A stretch of DNA of 64,000 bases, taken from assembly GCA_018970865.1 (NCBI GenBank), contig JAGWVN010000003.1, forward strand, positions 1-64,000, written 5' to 3'. Every line of letters begins with the position of its first letter. The stretch's first letter is position 1. Under the pieces are notes generated by a model that saw nothing but the letters and a program-made list of their open reading frames with translations, had not been told where the DNA came from and did no database searches. The DNA is from Betaproteobacteria bacterium (GTDB lineage: Bacteria; Pseudomonadota; Gammaproteobacteria; Burkholderiales; Burkholderiaceae_E). The position numbers and the translations under genes were made by a program. This document shows positions 1-11,423 of the stretch, one piece after another.

Positions 1-549
1 CAGCAGCGAGGCCCAGAGCTGGCGGGCGGCGAGCAGGGCGTCGTCCACCAGCGGGCCGCGGACCTGCACCGCGAAATCCAGGCGCGGTCGATCAAGGGCG
101 CCGTGGGCCGGGTCGACATGGTCATCGAGCAGGTTGATGCCGCCGATGAAGGCCAGCTCGCGATCGATCACCGCGATCTTGCGGTGCAGGCGCCGCAGTC
201 GACGCCGGTCGAGCGAATAAGGCGAGTGCTCCGGCCGGAACACCCGCAGCTGGGCAGGCACCGCGGCAAGCAGGGCCGCGAGCCTCGGCGGCACCCGGGG
301 CGTGCCGAAACCATCCACCGCCACCTGAACCACCACCCCTCGCGCCGCCGCGCGAGCCAGGGCCTCGAATACCGGCCGGACGGAATCGTCGTCGTGGACG
401 ATGTAGGTCTCGAGGTGGACCTCCTCGCGCGCCGCATCGATGGCCGTCACCAGCGCGGGGAAGAAGGCCGCGCCCCCTTCCAGCAGGCAGACCTCGTGGC
501 CGGTTCGCAGCAGCGGCCGGACCCGTGCCCGCGTGCGACCCCGCGCCAC
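1..549 (-). CDS. Cardiolipin synthase / phospholipase D-like protein, 5' part (3' end outside window)
   Basis: Phospholipase D superfamily enzyme, probably joining phosphatidyl groups to make cardiolipin at the inner membrane. The 183 visible codons contain one complete HKD motif (HRKIAVID, about residues 141-148), followed by FIGGINLLDDH, as in ClsB-type synthases; the second HKD motif would lie beyond the window edge. The start is taken as a GTG at 547-549, nine bases after the stop of the upstream endonuclease gene, because the protein then begins just ahead of the conserved 'LLRTGHEVCLLEGGAAFF' region. It is the last visible gene of a minus-strand operon. Pairing with an endonuclease/exonuclease/phosphatase protein is common in Burkholderiales. 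The PLD assignment is firm; cardiolipin as product is inferred from the family. Confidence 0.85.
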   Translation of the reverse strand, partial: MARGRTRARVRPLLRTGHEVCLLEGGAAFFPALVTAIDAAREEVHLETYIVHDDDSVRPVFEALARAAARGVVVQVAVDGFGTPRVPPRLAALLAAVPAQLRVFRPEHSPYSLDRRRLRRLHRKIAVIDRELAFIGGINLLDDHVDPAHGALDRPRLDFAVQVRGPLVDDALLAARQLWASLL

Positions 550-557
550 TGCCGACC

Positions 558-1481
558 TCAGCCCGCGGCGCGCAGGTCGGCCACCAGCGGGCTGTGGTCC
601 GACAGCCGCGCCCACTCCGGCCCGCGCAGCACCTGGGCATCGCGCACCTCGAAGCCGCGCAGGTAGATGCGGTCCATGCGCAGCCAAGGCACCAGCGCCG
701 GAAAAGTACGGGCGGTGCGCACCCGCCGCGGCGGGCTCGCTGCGACTGCGCCGCGTCGGGCACGCGAGCCCTCGGGCGAGCCGGCATCGAACAGCCTATC
801 CCGCACGAAGTGCACCACCTGCTGGCGGACACCCGAGGGCGGCCGCGCATCGAAGACCTCGCGCACGCCCAGCCGCTGGTAGAGCGTGTCGGACAGCCGG
901 TTGCGCCAGTCGTTGAAATCGCCGGCGATGATCACCGGCGCTTCGCGTGGAATCTCGCGTTCGATCCAGTCGACCAGCAGCGCGGTCTGGCGCGTGCGGC
1001 TGGCGGCCAGCAGGCCGAGGTGCACCACGAAGCAATGCAGGTCCTGCCCGGGCATGCGCACCACGCAGTGCAGGATGCCGCGCTTCTCGAGGGCGTGATC
1101 GGAGACATCGCGGTTCTCGCGGCGCAGGATGGGAAAGCGCGACAACAGCGCATTGCCATGATGGCCATGCATGTACGAGGCGTTGCGTCCGTACGCAGTC
1201 TCGAAGGGGTTGCGCCGCCCGCCCTCGCCGGCCAGGAACTCGTGCTGCGATTCCTTGGGCCAGTGCGGGAAGCGGGTGGCATGCCGCTCATGGCGGCCCT
1301 GCACCTCCTGCAGGAACACCAGATCGGCGTCAAGTTCGTGCAGGCGGGCGCGCAGCTCGTGGATGCGGCTGACATGGCGCAGGCCGAACAGCTCCCGAGT
1401 CACGCCCTTGTGGATGTTGTAGGTGGCCACGCGCAGCTGCAGCGCGCGCGGGGCGGCGCGGCGCGCAGCGCGCGGACTCAT
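558..1481 (-). CDS. Endonuclease/exonuclease/phosphatase (EEP) family protein
   Basis: A 307-residue metal-dependent phosphodiesterase fold of the DNase I/EEP superfamily. Visible signatures are ATYNIHKG near the N-terminus, LQEV (metal-binding Glu), HGNALLSR, GDFNDWRN and SDHSPLVAD at the C-terminus (catalytic Asp-His). No signal peptide or membrane segment is seen, so it is probably cytoplasmic. The ATG at 1479-1481 overlaps the nudB stop as ATGA, which favours it over the longer open frame and implies translational coupling. It sits between nudB and a cardiolipin synthase-like gene, so a lipid headgroup or nucleic acid substrate is possible. The actual substrate cannot be read from the sequence. 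Confidence 0.88.
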   Translation of the reverse strand: MSPRAARRAAPRALQLRVATYNIHKGVTRELFGLRHVSRIHELRARLHELDADLVFLQEVQGRHERHATRFPHWPKESQHEFLAGEGGRRNPFETAYGRNASYMHGHHGNALLSRFPILRRENRDVSDHALEKRGILHCVVRMPGQDLHCFVVHLGLLAASRTRQTALLVDWIEREIPREAPVIIAGDFNDWRNRLSDTLYQRLGVREVFDARPPSGVRQQVVHFVRDRLFDAGSPEGSRARRGAVAASPPRRVRTARTFPALVPWLRMDRIYLRGFEVRDAQVLRGPEWARLSDHSPLVADLRAAG

Positions 1482-1960
1482 GCCGCCGGCTCCGAGGGCG
1501 CTGCCGGGCGTCCGGCCCGCGCCAGGCGCACCGGCAGCTCGCGGATGGCCTGGGCGTTGGACCACGAGAAGCAGCGCTCGGCGGCCTGCTCCCAGGGCAG
1601 CCAGGCATGACCGAGGTGCTCGCGCGGCGAGAGCCTCACCGGCAGGGGCTGCGCGACCTGCAGCGCGAACACATGCTCGGTGTTGTGGGTGACGCCCTCG
1701 GGATAGCGGTGCCGCCAGTGCGGGAAGATCTCGTAGCGGTTGGTCAGCGACCAGTCGCTCAGGCGATGGGCCGCCACATCGATGCCGGTCTCCTCGAGCA
1801 CCTCACGGGCGCAGGTGAGCGAGAGCGGCTCGTCGGCGCTGTCCTTGCTGCCGGTGACCGACTGCCAGTAGCCGGGATGATCGGCGCGCTCGAGCAGCAG
1901 CACCCGAAGGTCGGGGGTGTGGATCACCACCAGCACCGACTCCGGGATCTTGCTGCCCAT
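1478..1960 (-). CDS. nudB: Dihydroneopterin triphosphate diphosphatase (NUDIX)
   Basis: NUDIX hydrolase of 160 residues that removes pyrophosphate from dihydroneopterin triphosphate in folate biosynthesis. The start MGSKIPESVLVVIHT and the block GYWQSVTGSKD are typical of NudB. The NUDIX box is present as G-x6-E-x7-REVLEETG, with one residue more than the usual G-x5-E spacing. The ATG at 1958-1960 is preceded by GGGAG at a suitable distance. It follows aspS by 25 bases and overlaps the downstream EEP gene by four bases. The aspS-nudB neighbourhood is conserved in betaproteobacteria and supports the assignment. Exact substrate specificity is inferred from family and context. Confidence 0.85.
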   Translation of the reverse strand: MGSKIPESVLVVIHTPDLRVLLLERADHPGYWQSVTGSKDSADEPLSLTCAREVLEETGIDVAAHRLSDWSLTNRYEIFPHWRHRYPEGVTHNTEHVFALQVAQPLPVRLSPREHLGHAWLPWEQAAERCFSWSNAQAIRELPVRLARAGRPAAPSEPAA

Positions 1961-1985
1961 GCTGATGCTCCCGGGCGACGCCGCG

Positions 1986-3782
1986 TCAGGCCTTGGCCTG
2001 CTCGGCCGCCCGCAGGCGGATGTGCAGCTCGCGCAGCTGCTTCTCGTCGACCGAGGAGGGCGCCTGGGTGAGCAGGCACTGCGCGCGCTGGGTCTTGGGG
2101 AAGGCGATGACATCGCGGATGGACTCGGCGCCGGTCATCATGGTGACGATGCGGTCCAGTCCGAAGGCGATGCCGCCGTGGGGCGGCGCGCCGTACTGCA
2201 GCGCATCGAGCAGGAAGCCGAACTTGGCGCGGGCCTCCTCGGGACCGATCTTCAGGGCGCGGAACACCTTGCTCTGAACCTCCTCGCGATGGATCCGCAC
2301 CGAGCCGCCGCCCAGTTCCCAGCCATTGAGGACGAGATCGTAGGCCTTGGCGAGGCAGCGCCCCGGGTCGGTGGCCATGTAGTCCTCGTGGCCGTCCTTG
2401 GGCGAGGTGAAGGGGTGATGCACGGCCGCCCAGCGGCTGTTCTCCTCGTCGTGCTCGAACATCGGGAAATCGATCACCCAGAGCGGGCGCCACTGCCCCT
2501 CGACCAGCCCGGCCTTGCGGCCGAACTCGGAATGGCCGATGCGATTGCGCAGGGCGCCGATCGCGTCGTTGACCACCTTGGCCTTGTCGGCCCCGAAGAA
2601 GATGATGTCGCCGTTGCGCGCGCCGGTGCGCGAGAGCACCGCGTCGAGGGCGTTGTCGTGCAGGTTCTTGACGATCGGCGACTGCAGGCCCTCGCGGCCG
2701 CGTGCCGCATCATTGACCTTGATGTAGGCCAGGCCGCGGGCGCCATAGATGGCCACGAACTGGGTGTAGGCGTCGATCTCGCCGCGGGTGAGCTCGGCGC
2801 CGCCGGGCACGCGCAGCCCCACCACCCGGCCGCCCTCCTGGTTGGCCGCGCCCGAGAAGACCTTGAAATCGACGGTCTTCATGACCTCGGTGAGGTCGGT
2901 GAACTGCAGCTTCACGCGCAGGTCGGGCTTGTCGGAGCCGTACAGGCGCATGGCCTCGCCGTAGGTCATGGTGGGGAACTGATTGGGCAGCTCCACGCCG
3001 ATGGCGTTGCGAAAGACCGTGCGGATCATTTCCTCGAAGATCGCGCGGATCTCGACCTCGTCGAGGAAGGAGGTCTCGCAGTCGATCTGGGTGAACTCGG
3101 GCTGGCGGTCAGCGCGCAGGTCTTCGTCGCGGAAGCACTTGGTGATCTGGTAGTAGCGATCGAAGCCAGAGACCATCAGCAGCTGCTTGAAGAGCTGCGG
3201 CGACTGCGGCAGCGCGAAGAACTGCCCGGCGTTGACCCGCGAGGGCACGAGGTAGTCGCGCGCGCCCTCGGGCGTGCTCTTGGTGAGCATCGGGGTCTCG
3301 ATGTCGATGAACCCCAGGGAGTCGAGGTAGCGGCGGACCTCCATGGCCACGCGGTAGCGAAGCATGAGGTTCTTCTGCATGGCCGGCCGGCGCAGGTCGA
3401 GCACCCGGTGGGTGAGTCGGGTGGTCTCCGAGAGGTTCTCGTCGTCGAGCTGGAAGGGCGGCGTCACCGAGGCGTTGAGGATCTGCAGGTCGTGGCAGAG
3501 CACCTCGATCTCGCCGCTGCGCAGGTTGGGGTTCTCGGTGCCGGCGGGGCGACGGCGCACCTTGCCGGTGACCCGCACGCAGAACTCGTTGCGCACCCGC
3601 TCGGCGGTGGCGAACATGGCCGCGCGGTCGGGGTCGCAGACCACCTGCGCCAGGCCCTCGCGGTCACGCAGGTCGATGAAGATCACGCCGCCGTGGTCGC
3701 GGCGCCGATGCACCCATCCGAACAGCGTGACCTCCTGGTCGAGACGGTCGGCGGCCACTTCGCCGGCATAGCAGGTGCGCAT
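1986..3782 (-). CDS. aspS: Aspartyl-tRNA synthetase
   Basis: Class II aminoacyl-tRNA synthetase of 598 residues, the usual bacterial length, charging tRNA with aspartate in the cytoplasm. An N-terminal OB-fold anticodon-binding domain opens with MRTCYAGEV...[13 protein letters not shown]. Motif 2 is [19 protein letters not shown] bacterial GAD insertion domain lies mid-protein, and motif 3 ([16 protein letters not shown]) is near the C-terminus. It starts with ATG at 3780-3782. It lies between a DUF502 membrane-protein gene and nudB, a conserved betaproteobacterial order. Whether it is discriminating (tRNA-Asp only) or also charges tRNA-Asn cannot be decided here, because gatCAB and asnS are not in the window. 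Confidence 0.98.
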   Translation of the reverse strand: MRTCYAGEVAADRLDQEVTLFGWVHRRRDHGGVIFIDLRDREGLAQVVCDPDRAAMFATAERVRNEFCVRVTGKVRRRPAGTENPNLRSGEIEVLCHDLQILNASVTPPFQLDDENLSETTRLTHRVLDLRRPAMQKNLMLRYRVAMEVRRYLDSLGFIDIETPMLTKSTPEGARDYLVPSRVNAGQFFALPQSPQLFKQLLMVSGFDRYYQITKCFRDEDLRADRQPEFTQIDCETSFLDEVEIRAIFEEMIRTVFRNAIGVELPNQFPTMTYGEAMRLYGSDKPDLRVKLQFTDLTEVMKTVDFKVFSGAANQEGGRVVGLRVPGGAELTRGEIDAYTQFVAIYGARGLAYIKVNDAARGREGLQSPIVKNLHDNALDAVLSRTGARNGDIIFFGADKAKVVNDAIGALRNRIGHSEFGRKAGLVEGQWRPLWVIDFPMFEHDEENSRWAAVHHPFTSPKDGHEDYMATDPGRCLAKAYDLVLNGWELGGGSVRIHREEVQSKVFRALKIGPEEARAKFGFLLDALQYGAPPHGGIAFGLDRIVTMMTGAESIRDVIAFPKTQRAQCLLTQAPSSVDEKQLRELHIRLRAAEQAKA

Positions 3783-3860
3783 GGAATCGAGCTCCAGGGA
3801 ATGGGCGGCAGCGCCGGATCAGGCGCGGACGGGACAGGGTTGGGCGGGCCTCATGCCGAT

Positions 3861-4535
3861 TCAGCCCGGCGGCAACTGGCCGGCGGCGCGGGCATTGCGC
3901 GCCGCGCGGCCGGTGGTGGGATCGGGGGCGACCACGCCCATCGACACCACATACTTGAGGGCTTCGTCGACGCTCATCTCGAGCTCGATGGTCTCGTGCC
4001 GGGGGAACATCAGGAAGAAGCCGGAGGTGGGGTTGGGCGTGGTCGGCACATAGACGGAGACCATCTCGACCGACACCGCCTGGCGCACCTCGTGCGCGGG
4101 CGTGCCGGTCTGGAAGCCGATGGTCCAGACGCCGCTGCGCGGGTACTGCACCAGGATGGCCTTGCGGAAGGCCTGTCCGGTGGGCGAGAGCACGGTGTCT
4201 GACACCTGCTTCACGCTGGAGTAGATGGAGCGCACGATCGGGATGCGCGAAAGAAGCTTCTCCCAGAGTCTGACCAGCCCCTGGCCCAGGATGTTGCGGG
4301 TGAGCAGACCGGTGAGGAAGATGACCACCACCGTGAGCACCACCCCCACGCCCGGGATGCGCCGGCCCCAGAGCACCTCGGGCTGCATCTCGGCCGGCAG
4401 CAGCTGCAGGCTCTGGTCCATGGTGCTGACGATGAGATTGAGCACCCACAGGGTGATCACCAGCGGCACCCAGATCAGCAGACCGGTGACGAAGTACGCC
4501 CGCAGCTTCGACTTGGACGGAGGGGTGCCGGGCAA
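3861..4535 (-). CDS. DUF502 family inner-membrane protein
   Basis: Conserved membrane protein of 224 residues and unknown function. Two hydrophobic segments are clear: about residues 13-35 (AYFVTGLLIWVPLVITLWVL) and about 68-88 (GVGVVLTVVVIFLTGLL). A soluble domain follows with the family blocks IPIVRSIYSSVKQVSDT and PTTPNPTSGFFLMFP. The gene starts with TTG (4533-4535); AGGAG lies six bases upstream, and the N-terminus then matches the family, so the rare start is well supported. It lies between fmdB and aspS in an apparent operon. The family assignment is secure; no function should be attached. Confidence 0.9.
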   Translation of the reverse strand: MPGTPPSKSKLRAYFVTGLLIWVPLVITLWVLNLIVSTMDQSLQLLPAEMQPEVLWGRRIPGVGVVLTVVVIFLTGLLTRNILGQGLVRLWEKLLSRIPIVRSIYSSVKQVSDTVLSPTGQAFRKAILVQYPRSGVWTIGFQTGTPAHEVRQAVSVEMVSVYVPTTPNPTSGFFLMFPRHETIELEMSVDEALKYVVSMGVVAPDPTTGRAARNARAAGQLPPG

Positions 4536-4570
4536 GGGATTCTCCTGGAGGATGACGGGTGACGCGCGGC

Positions 4571-4912
4571 TCAGGCGCCCTTGGCGGGCGCGGGCGAGGC
4601 CGCTGGCGTGGGGGACGGCGCCGGCGCGGGGGCCGGAGCGGCTGCCGGCGCCGGGGCAGGCGCCGACGACTCGCCGGCCGGCTTGTCGGCCGCTTTGTCG
4701 GCGGCATCACCTCCCGCCTTGCCTTTGCCGTTGTCGCGGAAGTCGGTGACATACCAGCCCGAGCCTTTGAGCTGGAAGGCGGGCGCGGTCAGGCGCTTGG
4801 CGAAGGATTGCTCGCCGCAGGACGGGCAGGTGTCCAGCGGCGGGTCGGAGCGCTTCTGCAGGACGTCTTTCTCGAAACCGCAGCGCTCGCAACGATAGGC
4901 GAAGATGGGCAT
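4571..4912 (-). CDS. FmdB-family zinc ribbon protein with Ala/Pro-rich tail
   Basis: A 113-residue protein. The first ~45 residues form a small zinc ribbon with paired cysteines (YRCERCGFEKD and DTCPSCGEQ), as in the FmdB/CxxC-CxxC putative regulatory family, followed by the conserved block APAFQLKGSGWYVTDF. The last ~35 residues are an Ala-Pro-rich low-complexity tail with alternating AP dipeptides, probably unstructured. First gene of the fmdB-DUF502-aspS-nudB-EEP-cls series. A regulatory role is the traditional family guess only; no target is known. Confidence 0.88.
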   Translation of the reverse strand: MPIFAYRCERCGFEKDVLQKRSDPPLDTCPSCGEQSFAKRLTAPAFQLKGSGWYVTDFRDNGKGKAGGDAADKAADKPAGESSAPAPAPAAAPAPAPAPSPTPAASPAPAKGA

Positions 4913-4973
4913 GGCGTGACTAGGGTGAAGGGACGACCGCGCGGCACGCGGACCGCCCGGCCTGCGATTGATC

Positions 4974-5006
4974 CGCGATCTGCCCGCGATCTGCCCGCGA
5001 TCCGCC
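4974..5006. repeat. 11-bp tandem repeat, three copies, in the fmdB leader
   Basis: The unit CGCGATCTGCC occurs at 4974-4984 and 4985-4995, and CGCGATCCGCC (one mismatch) at 4996-5006. It lies between the fmdB start codon (4912) and the -10-like element at 5054-5059, so it would be in the 5' untranslated leader if that promoter is used. Confidence 0.85.
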
Positions 5007-5053
5007 GCAGGCGGCGTCAGGCGGGACCGGGGCCGGGCCTCAGGTAACCCGCC

Positions 5054-5059
5054 ATTATA
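5054..5059 (-). promoter_or_regulatory. Consensus -10 box for the fmdB-aspS operon
   Basis: The minus strand reads TATAAT here, a perfect sigma-70 -10 hexamer, in a 162-base gap upstream of fmdB. No convincing -35 was found at 16-18 bp. Transcription would start near 5047 and leave a leader of about 135 bases containing the 11-bp repeats. Confidence 0.5.
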
Positions 5060-5074
5060 GGCGATGGCAGGCCG

Positions 5075-5809
5075 TCAGCGCCGAAGCGCCTGCGGCGGCA
5101 TGGCATATGCCCAGACCGGCTTGCCCGGCACCGGCTCCAGGCGGGCCTGCGGCTGCCACCCGGGCACCGGGAACTCCAGGCTGACCAGCCAGGCACCGGC
5201 GCGCAGTTCGGCCGCGGCCTTGGCGCCGGCGCGGGCCATGGATTCGGGCCGCTGGAACAGATAGACCATGCGAAAGGGCGACCAGTCGGCATCCCAGAGG
5301 CTGCCGCGGCGCACGCTGGCGAAGCGGCAGCGCCAGCGGCAGGCCAGGGCGAGCGGCCGGCTGAACTCCAGACCCTGCAGACGCGCCTGGGGATACTGCT
5401 CGCGCAAGGCGCGCAGGCCGTGGCCCAGACCGCAACCGGCCTCGAGCACCACGGCGCCAGGCGGCAGCGGCACGGCGGCCGCCAGCCCCGCCAGCGCGCC
5501 CGGGGGCGTGGGAAAGAGCGGCGCGTCTCGCCAGGCGCCCAGCGGGTAGAGCAGCAGCAGCAGGCCCAGCGGCAGCAGCCAGGTGGCCGCCGGCAGCCCG
5601 GCCGGCCCCACCAGCAGCATGGCCGAGAGCGGGAAGCCACCGGCGATGAAGACCTGACGCCAGCGACTGGCCGCTGGCAGCGCGCACAGCAGCCCGGTCA
5701 GCGTGGCCAGGGGCAGCGAGAGCAGCATCGGCAGGCCCCAGGCGCGAAGCCCGAAGAACACCGCCCAGGCCAGCGCCCAGGCGAGCAGCGCAGGAATTGG
5801 CCAGGGCAT
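5075..5809 (-). CDS. Membrane-anchored class I SAM-dependent methyltransferase-like protein
   Basis: A 244-residue protein. The first ~95 residues are strongly hydrophobic, with three or four probable membrane segments (ALLAWALAWAVFFGL, LLSLPLATLTGLLCAL, ATWLLPLGLLLLLYPL). The C-terminal half resembles a class I methyltransferase: glycine-rich motif I VVLEAGCGLGHGL near residue 123, then an acidic position (LQGLEFSRPLA) suited to the SAM ribose. It begins with ATG 33 bases after ssb on the same strand. A SAM-binding fold fused to a membrane anchor suggests a membrane-associated substrate, but none can be named. Catalytic residues beyond motif I are not diagnostic, so enzymatic activity is inferred. 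Confidence 0.75.
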   Translation of the reverse strand: MPWPIPALLAWALAWAVFFGLRAWGLPMLLSLPLATLTGLLCALPAASRWRQVFIAGGFPLSAMLLVGPAGLPAATWLLPLGLLLLLYPLGAWRDAPLFPTPPGALAGLAAAVPLPPGAVVLEAGCGLGHGLRALREQYPQARLQGLEFSRPLALACRWRCRFASVRRGSLWDADWSPFRMVYLFQRPESMARAGAKAAAELRAGAWLVSLEFPVPGWQPQARLEPVPGKPVWAYAMPPQALRR

Positions 5810-5842
5810 CAGCCGGCGGGCGGCGAATGCCGCCGGGAGGGA

Positions 5843-6340
5843 TCAGAAGGGGATGTCGTCATCCATGTCACCGAAGGACGGCGCAGCCGGCTTGCCGCGC
5901 GCGGCCGGGCGACCACCACCACCACCACCGCCGCCGCCACTGGCTGCGACCGGCTCGCGGGTGTAGCCGCCGCCATCATCCCCACCACCACCGCCGCCGC
6001 CGCCATCGCGGGAGCCGAGCAGCTGCATTTCCTCGGCGATGATCTCGGTGGTGAACTTTTCCTGGCCGTCCTTGTCGGTCCATTTGCGGGTCTTGAGACG
6101 GCCCTCGACATAGACCGAGCGACCCTTGCGCAGGTACTCGCCGGCGATCTCGGCGAGACGGTCATAGAAGACCACCCGGTGCCACTCGGTTTCTTCCTTG
6201 CGCTCGCCGGAGGCCTTGTCCTTCCAGTTGCGGGTGGTGGCGATGGAGACATTGCACACCGCCGACCCGCTGGGGGTGTAGCGGGTTTCGGGATCGCGCC
6301 CGAGGTTGCCCACCACGATCACCTTGTTCACCGAAGCCAT
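5843..6340 (-). CDS. ssb: Single-stranded DNA-binding protein
   Basis: A 165-residue SSB that coats single-stranded DNA in replication, recombination and repair. The N-terminal OB fold ([23 protein letters not shown] to about residue 110) is followed by a Gly-rich linker with two long Gly runs and the acidic tip DMDDDIPF that recruits partner proteins. The start is the ATG at 6338-6340, with AGGAG eight bases upstream; the longer open frame upstream is not SSB-like. A perfect inverted repeat lies just upstream of the Shine-Dalgarno. Proximity to uvrA, with one MFS gene between, is typical of Burkholderiales. The Gly linker is encoded by trinucleotide runs. Confidence 0.98.
   Translation of the reverse strand: MASVNKVIVVGNLGRDPETRYTPSGSAVCNVSIATTRNWKDKASGERKEETEWHRVVFYDRLAEIAGEYLRKGRSVYVEGRLKTRKWTDKDGQEKFTTEIIAEEMQLLGSRDGGGGGGGGDDGGGYTREPVAASGGGGGGGGGRPAARGKPAAPSFGDMDDDIPF
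5912..5938. repeat. Trinucleotide run (ACC)6(GCC)3 within ssb
   Basis: 27 bases of trinucleotide repeat encoding an uninterrupted Gly stretch in the SSB linker. A related run lies at 5982-6004. Slippage here would change linker length without breaking the frame. Confidence 0.9.
5982..6004. repeat. Second trinucleotide run within ssb
   Basis: CCA/CCG triplets at 5982-6004 encode the first Gly tract of the SSB linker. Same composition and likely slippage behaviour as the run at 5912-5938. Confidence 0.85.
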
Positions 6341-6353
6341 CTCGCCCTCTCCT

Positions 6354-6370
6354 GCGCGACCCGGTCGCGC
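6354..6370. promoter_or_regulatory. Inverted repeat in the ssb leader
   Basis: GCGCGACC-C-GGTCGCGC: two perfect 8-base arms around one central base, just upstream of the ssb Shine-Dalgarno (AGGAG at 6349-6353). It could be an operator, or with a larger loop an RNA hairpin affecting ribosome access. No known repressor consensus was recognised. Confidence 0.45.
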
Positions 6371-6420
6371 CCTGTGTTGTATTGCCCGCGACGACCTGCG
6401 GCCGCCACGACACCCCTGCC

Positions 6421-7638
6421 TCAGCCGGCGGCGCGCTCGGGGGCCATGACGCCGCCGCGCACCGGCCAGCGCTTCTGGCCGAGAGCCGCCACCAACCATA
6501 CCACCACCATGGCGGCGCACAGACCGAGCACCGCCGAGGCGCCCCAGCGGCCCTGGACCCAGCCGCCCACCGCGCCTCCGGCGAACATGCCCACCGACTG
6601 CACGGTGTTGTAGACCCCGAGCGCCGCGCCGCGGGCGTCGGCCGGGGCCATCCGGGACACCAGCGAAGGCAGCGAGGCCTCCAGCACATTGAACGCGGTG
6701 AGGTACAGGGTCATCAAGACCACCAGAGCGACTAGGCCGCGCGGCTCGGCCATGAGCGCGAGGAGCACCGCCAGCAGCAGACCCACCCCGCCCGCGAACA
6801 CCGGCCGCATGCGGCCGCGGCGCTCGCCCCAGCCTAGCGGCCCCACCATGAGCACCAGCGAGGCGGCCACCGCCACCAAATAAAGGAGCGGGTGGCCGCT
6901 GAGCGGCACGCCGGCGCGCTCGACCAGCCAGCCCGGCACGATCATGAAGAAGGCGATCTGCACGGCGTGCAGGGTGAACACCCCCACATTCAGCCGGAAC
7001 AGGTCGGGGGTGAGCAGCAGCGCGCGCAGGGGCGTGGCCCGAGCCGGCGCCGGCACCCGCGGCGCCGGCGGCACCACCCAGATGGTGACCGCGGCCGCCG
7101 CCAGGGCCAGGGACACCGTGAGCTCGAACATGCCGCTCAGGCCGGCACGCGCCACCAGCCAGGGCGCGGCCACCAGGGTGAGCGCGAAGCTGAGCGCCAC
7201 CGACACGCCGATGAAGGCCATGGCCTTGGTGCGCTGCGACTCGCGGGTGCTGTCGGCCACCAGCGCGCTGACCGCGGCCGACACCGCACCGGCGCCCTGC
7301 AGCGCCCGTCCGAGGATGATGCCCAGGACATCGTCGGCCATGGCCGCCAGGCCGCTGCCGAGCGCGAAGACCAGCAGGCCGGCGACGATCACCGGCTTGC
7401 GGCCGATGCGGTCGGAGGCCATGCCCAGCGGCAGCTGCAACAGGGCCTGCACCAGCCCGTAGGCGCCCAGGGCGATGCCGATCAGGGTAGGGTCGTCACC
7501 GCCGGGCAGGCGGCGCGCCTCGACCGCGAACACCGGCAGCAGCATGAACAGGCCGAGCATGCGCAGGCCGAACACCGCCGACAGCGCGAGGCTGGCCCGC
7601 AGCTCGGTGGAGGTCATGGCGGTTGGCGAGGCGGACAT
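6421..7638 (-). CDS. Major facilitator superfamily transporter
   Basis: A 405-residue, 12-helix MFS protein, probably an exporter. The N-terminal helix region contains [21 protein letters not shown], and the conserved loop 2-3 motif is present as [16 protein letters not shown]. The protein then runs as alternating hydrophobic segments to the C-terminus. Two starts are possible, ATG at 7638 and ATG at 7617; neither has a clear Shine-Dalgarno, and 7638 is given as the longer. It is divergent from uvrA and upstream of ssb on the same strand. Substrate unknown; a drug or metabolite efflux role is the default family inference. Confidence 0.9.
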   Translation of the reverse strand: MSASPTAMTSTELRASLALSAVFGLRMLGLFMLLPVFAVEARRLPGGDDPTLIGIALGAYGLVQALLQLPLGMASDRIGRKPVIVAGLLVFALGSGLAAMADDVLGIILGRALQGAGAVSAAVSALVADSTRESQRTKAMAFIGVSVALSFALTLVAAPWLVARAGLSGMFELTVSLALAAAAVTIWVVPPAPRVPAPARATPLRALLLTPDLFRLNVGVFTLHAVQIAFFMIVPGWLVERAGVPLSGHPLLYLVAVAASLVLMVGPLGWGERRGRMRPVFAGGVGLLLAVLLALMAEPRGLVALVVLMTLYLTAFNVLEASLPSLVSRMAPADARGAALGVYNTVQSVGMFAGGAVGGWVQGRWGASAVLGLCAAMVVVWLVAALGQKRWPVRGGVMAPERAAG

Positions 7639-7722
7639 CGGGGAGCAGGGGAAATGGGCGCCGGCATGGGCCCGCCCGGGAGCCCGCGCGGGCCGCGGCG
7701 GGCAACGCCGGGCAAGCCGCTC

Positions 7723-7728
7723 ATCATA
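7723..7728 (-). promoter_or_regulatory. -10-like element upstream of the MFS gene
   Basis: The minus strand reads TATGAT (5 of 6 consensus) in the 163-base gap between the divergent MFS and uvrA genes. No matching -35 was found. It is the best candidate for the MFS promoter. Confidence 0.35.
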
Positions 7729-7772
7729 ATCCAAGCCCACCCCGGCACTCCGGTCGGGCGGCCGCGCGCAGG

Positions 7773-7778
7773 TATAGT
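7773..7778 (+). promoter_or_regulatory. -10-like element upstream of uvrA
   Basis: TATAGT (5 of 6 consensus) ending 24 bases before the uvrA ATG at 7802. The -35 region is not recognisable. No LexA-type CTGT-N8-ACAG operator is visible in the 163-base gap. Confidence 0.4.
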
Positions 7779-7801
7779 TGCCGATTGCCCTGACGCCGCC
7801 G

Positions 7802-10653
<2,852 letters not shown>

Positions 10654-10675
<22 letters not shown>

Positions 10676-11423
10676 TCGGCGAACTTCGCGAGCACGCGGG
10701 CCATCTCGTCGTCGGGCAGCACCGCCGGCCGGCCGAGCTGTCGCGCCAGGTGGTACATGCGCGAGAGCGTCTCCACCTCCTCGGCCAGGGCCAGGGCGGC
10801 GGCCAGGCCCGCGCCCCAGGCGACGATGCCGTGGTGGGCCATCAGGCAGGCCCGCCGGCCGGCAAGCGCGGCGAGCACCTGGTCGCTCAGCGCCTGGGTG
10901 CCGAAGGTGGCGTAGCCCGCGCAGCGGATGTCGGCGCCGCCGGCCATCGCGACCATGTAGTGGAAGGCCGGGATGCCGCCGGCCTGGATCTCGGGCAGGC
11001 AGGCAAGCGCGGTGGCATGCGGCGGATGGGCATGCACCACCGCCGCGGCCGCCGGCAGCGCCGCATAGAGGTCGCGGTGGATGCGCCACTCGGAGCTCGG
11101 CCGCTGGCCATCGGCATCGATGACCGCGGGGCGCTCGTCATCGGGCGTTGCGCCAGCGACGGTGTCGAGCGAGAGCCAGACGATGTCGTCGGGCCGCATG
11201 CGCTCGTAGGGCAGCGCCGAGGGCGTGACCAGCAGGCCGGCGCGGGCGCCGCGGTCCCAGCGCAGCGAGGCGTTGCCGGCCTTGCCCTGGTTGACGCCGC
11301 GCGCATTGAGGGTGCGGCAGGCCTCGATCAGCGCGGCGCGCGCCGCCTGCTCGTGGCGCATGGCCGGATCATGGGCGCCCGGCTCGGGGCTGCCGGCGGC
11401 GGGCGCGGTCATGCCGGGCGCGG

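Noticed and set aside
1917-4202. A 761-codon open frame on plus, antisense to aspS
   Set aside because: Same third-position artefact; aspS on the other strand has full family motifs.
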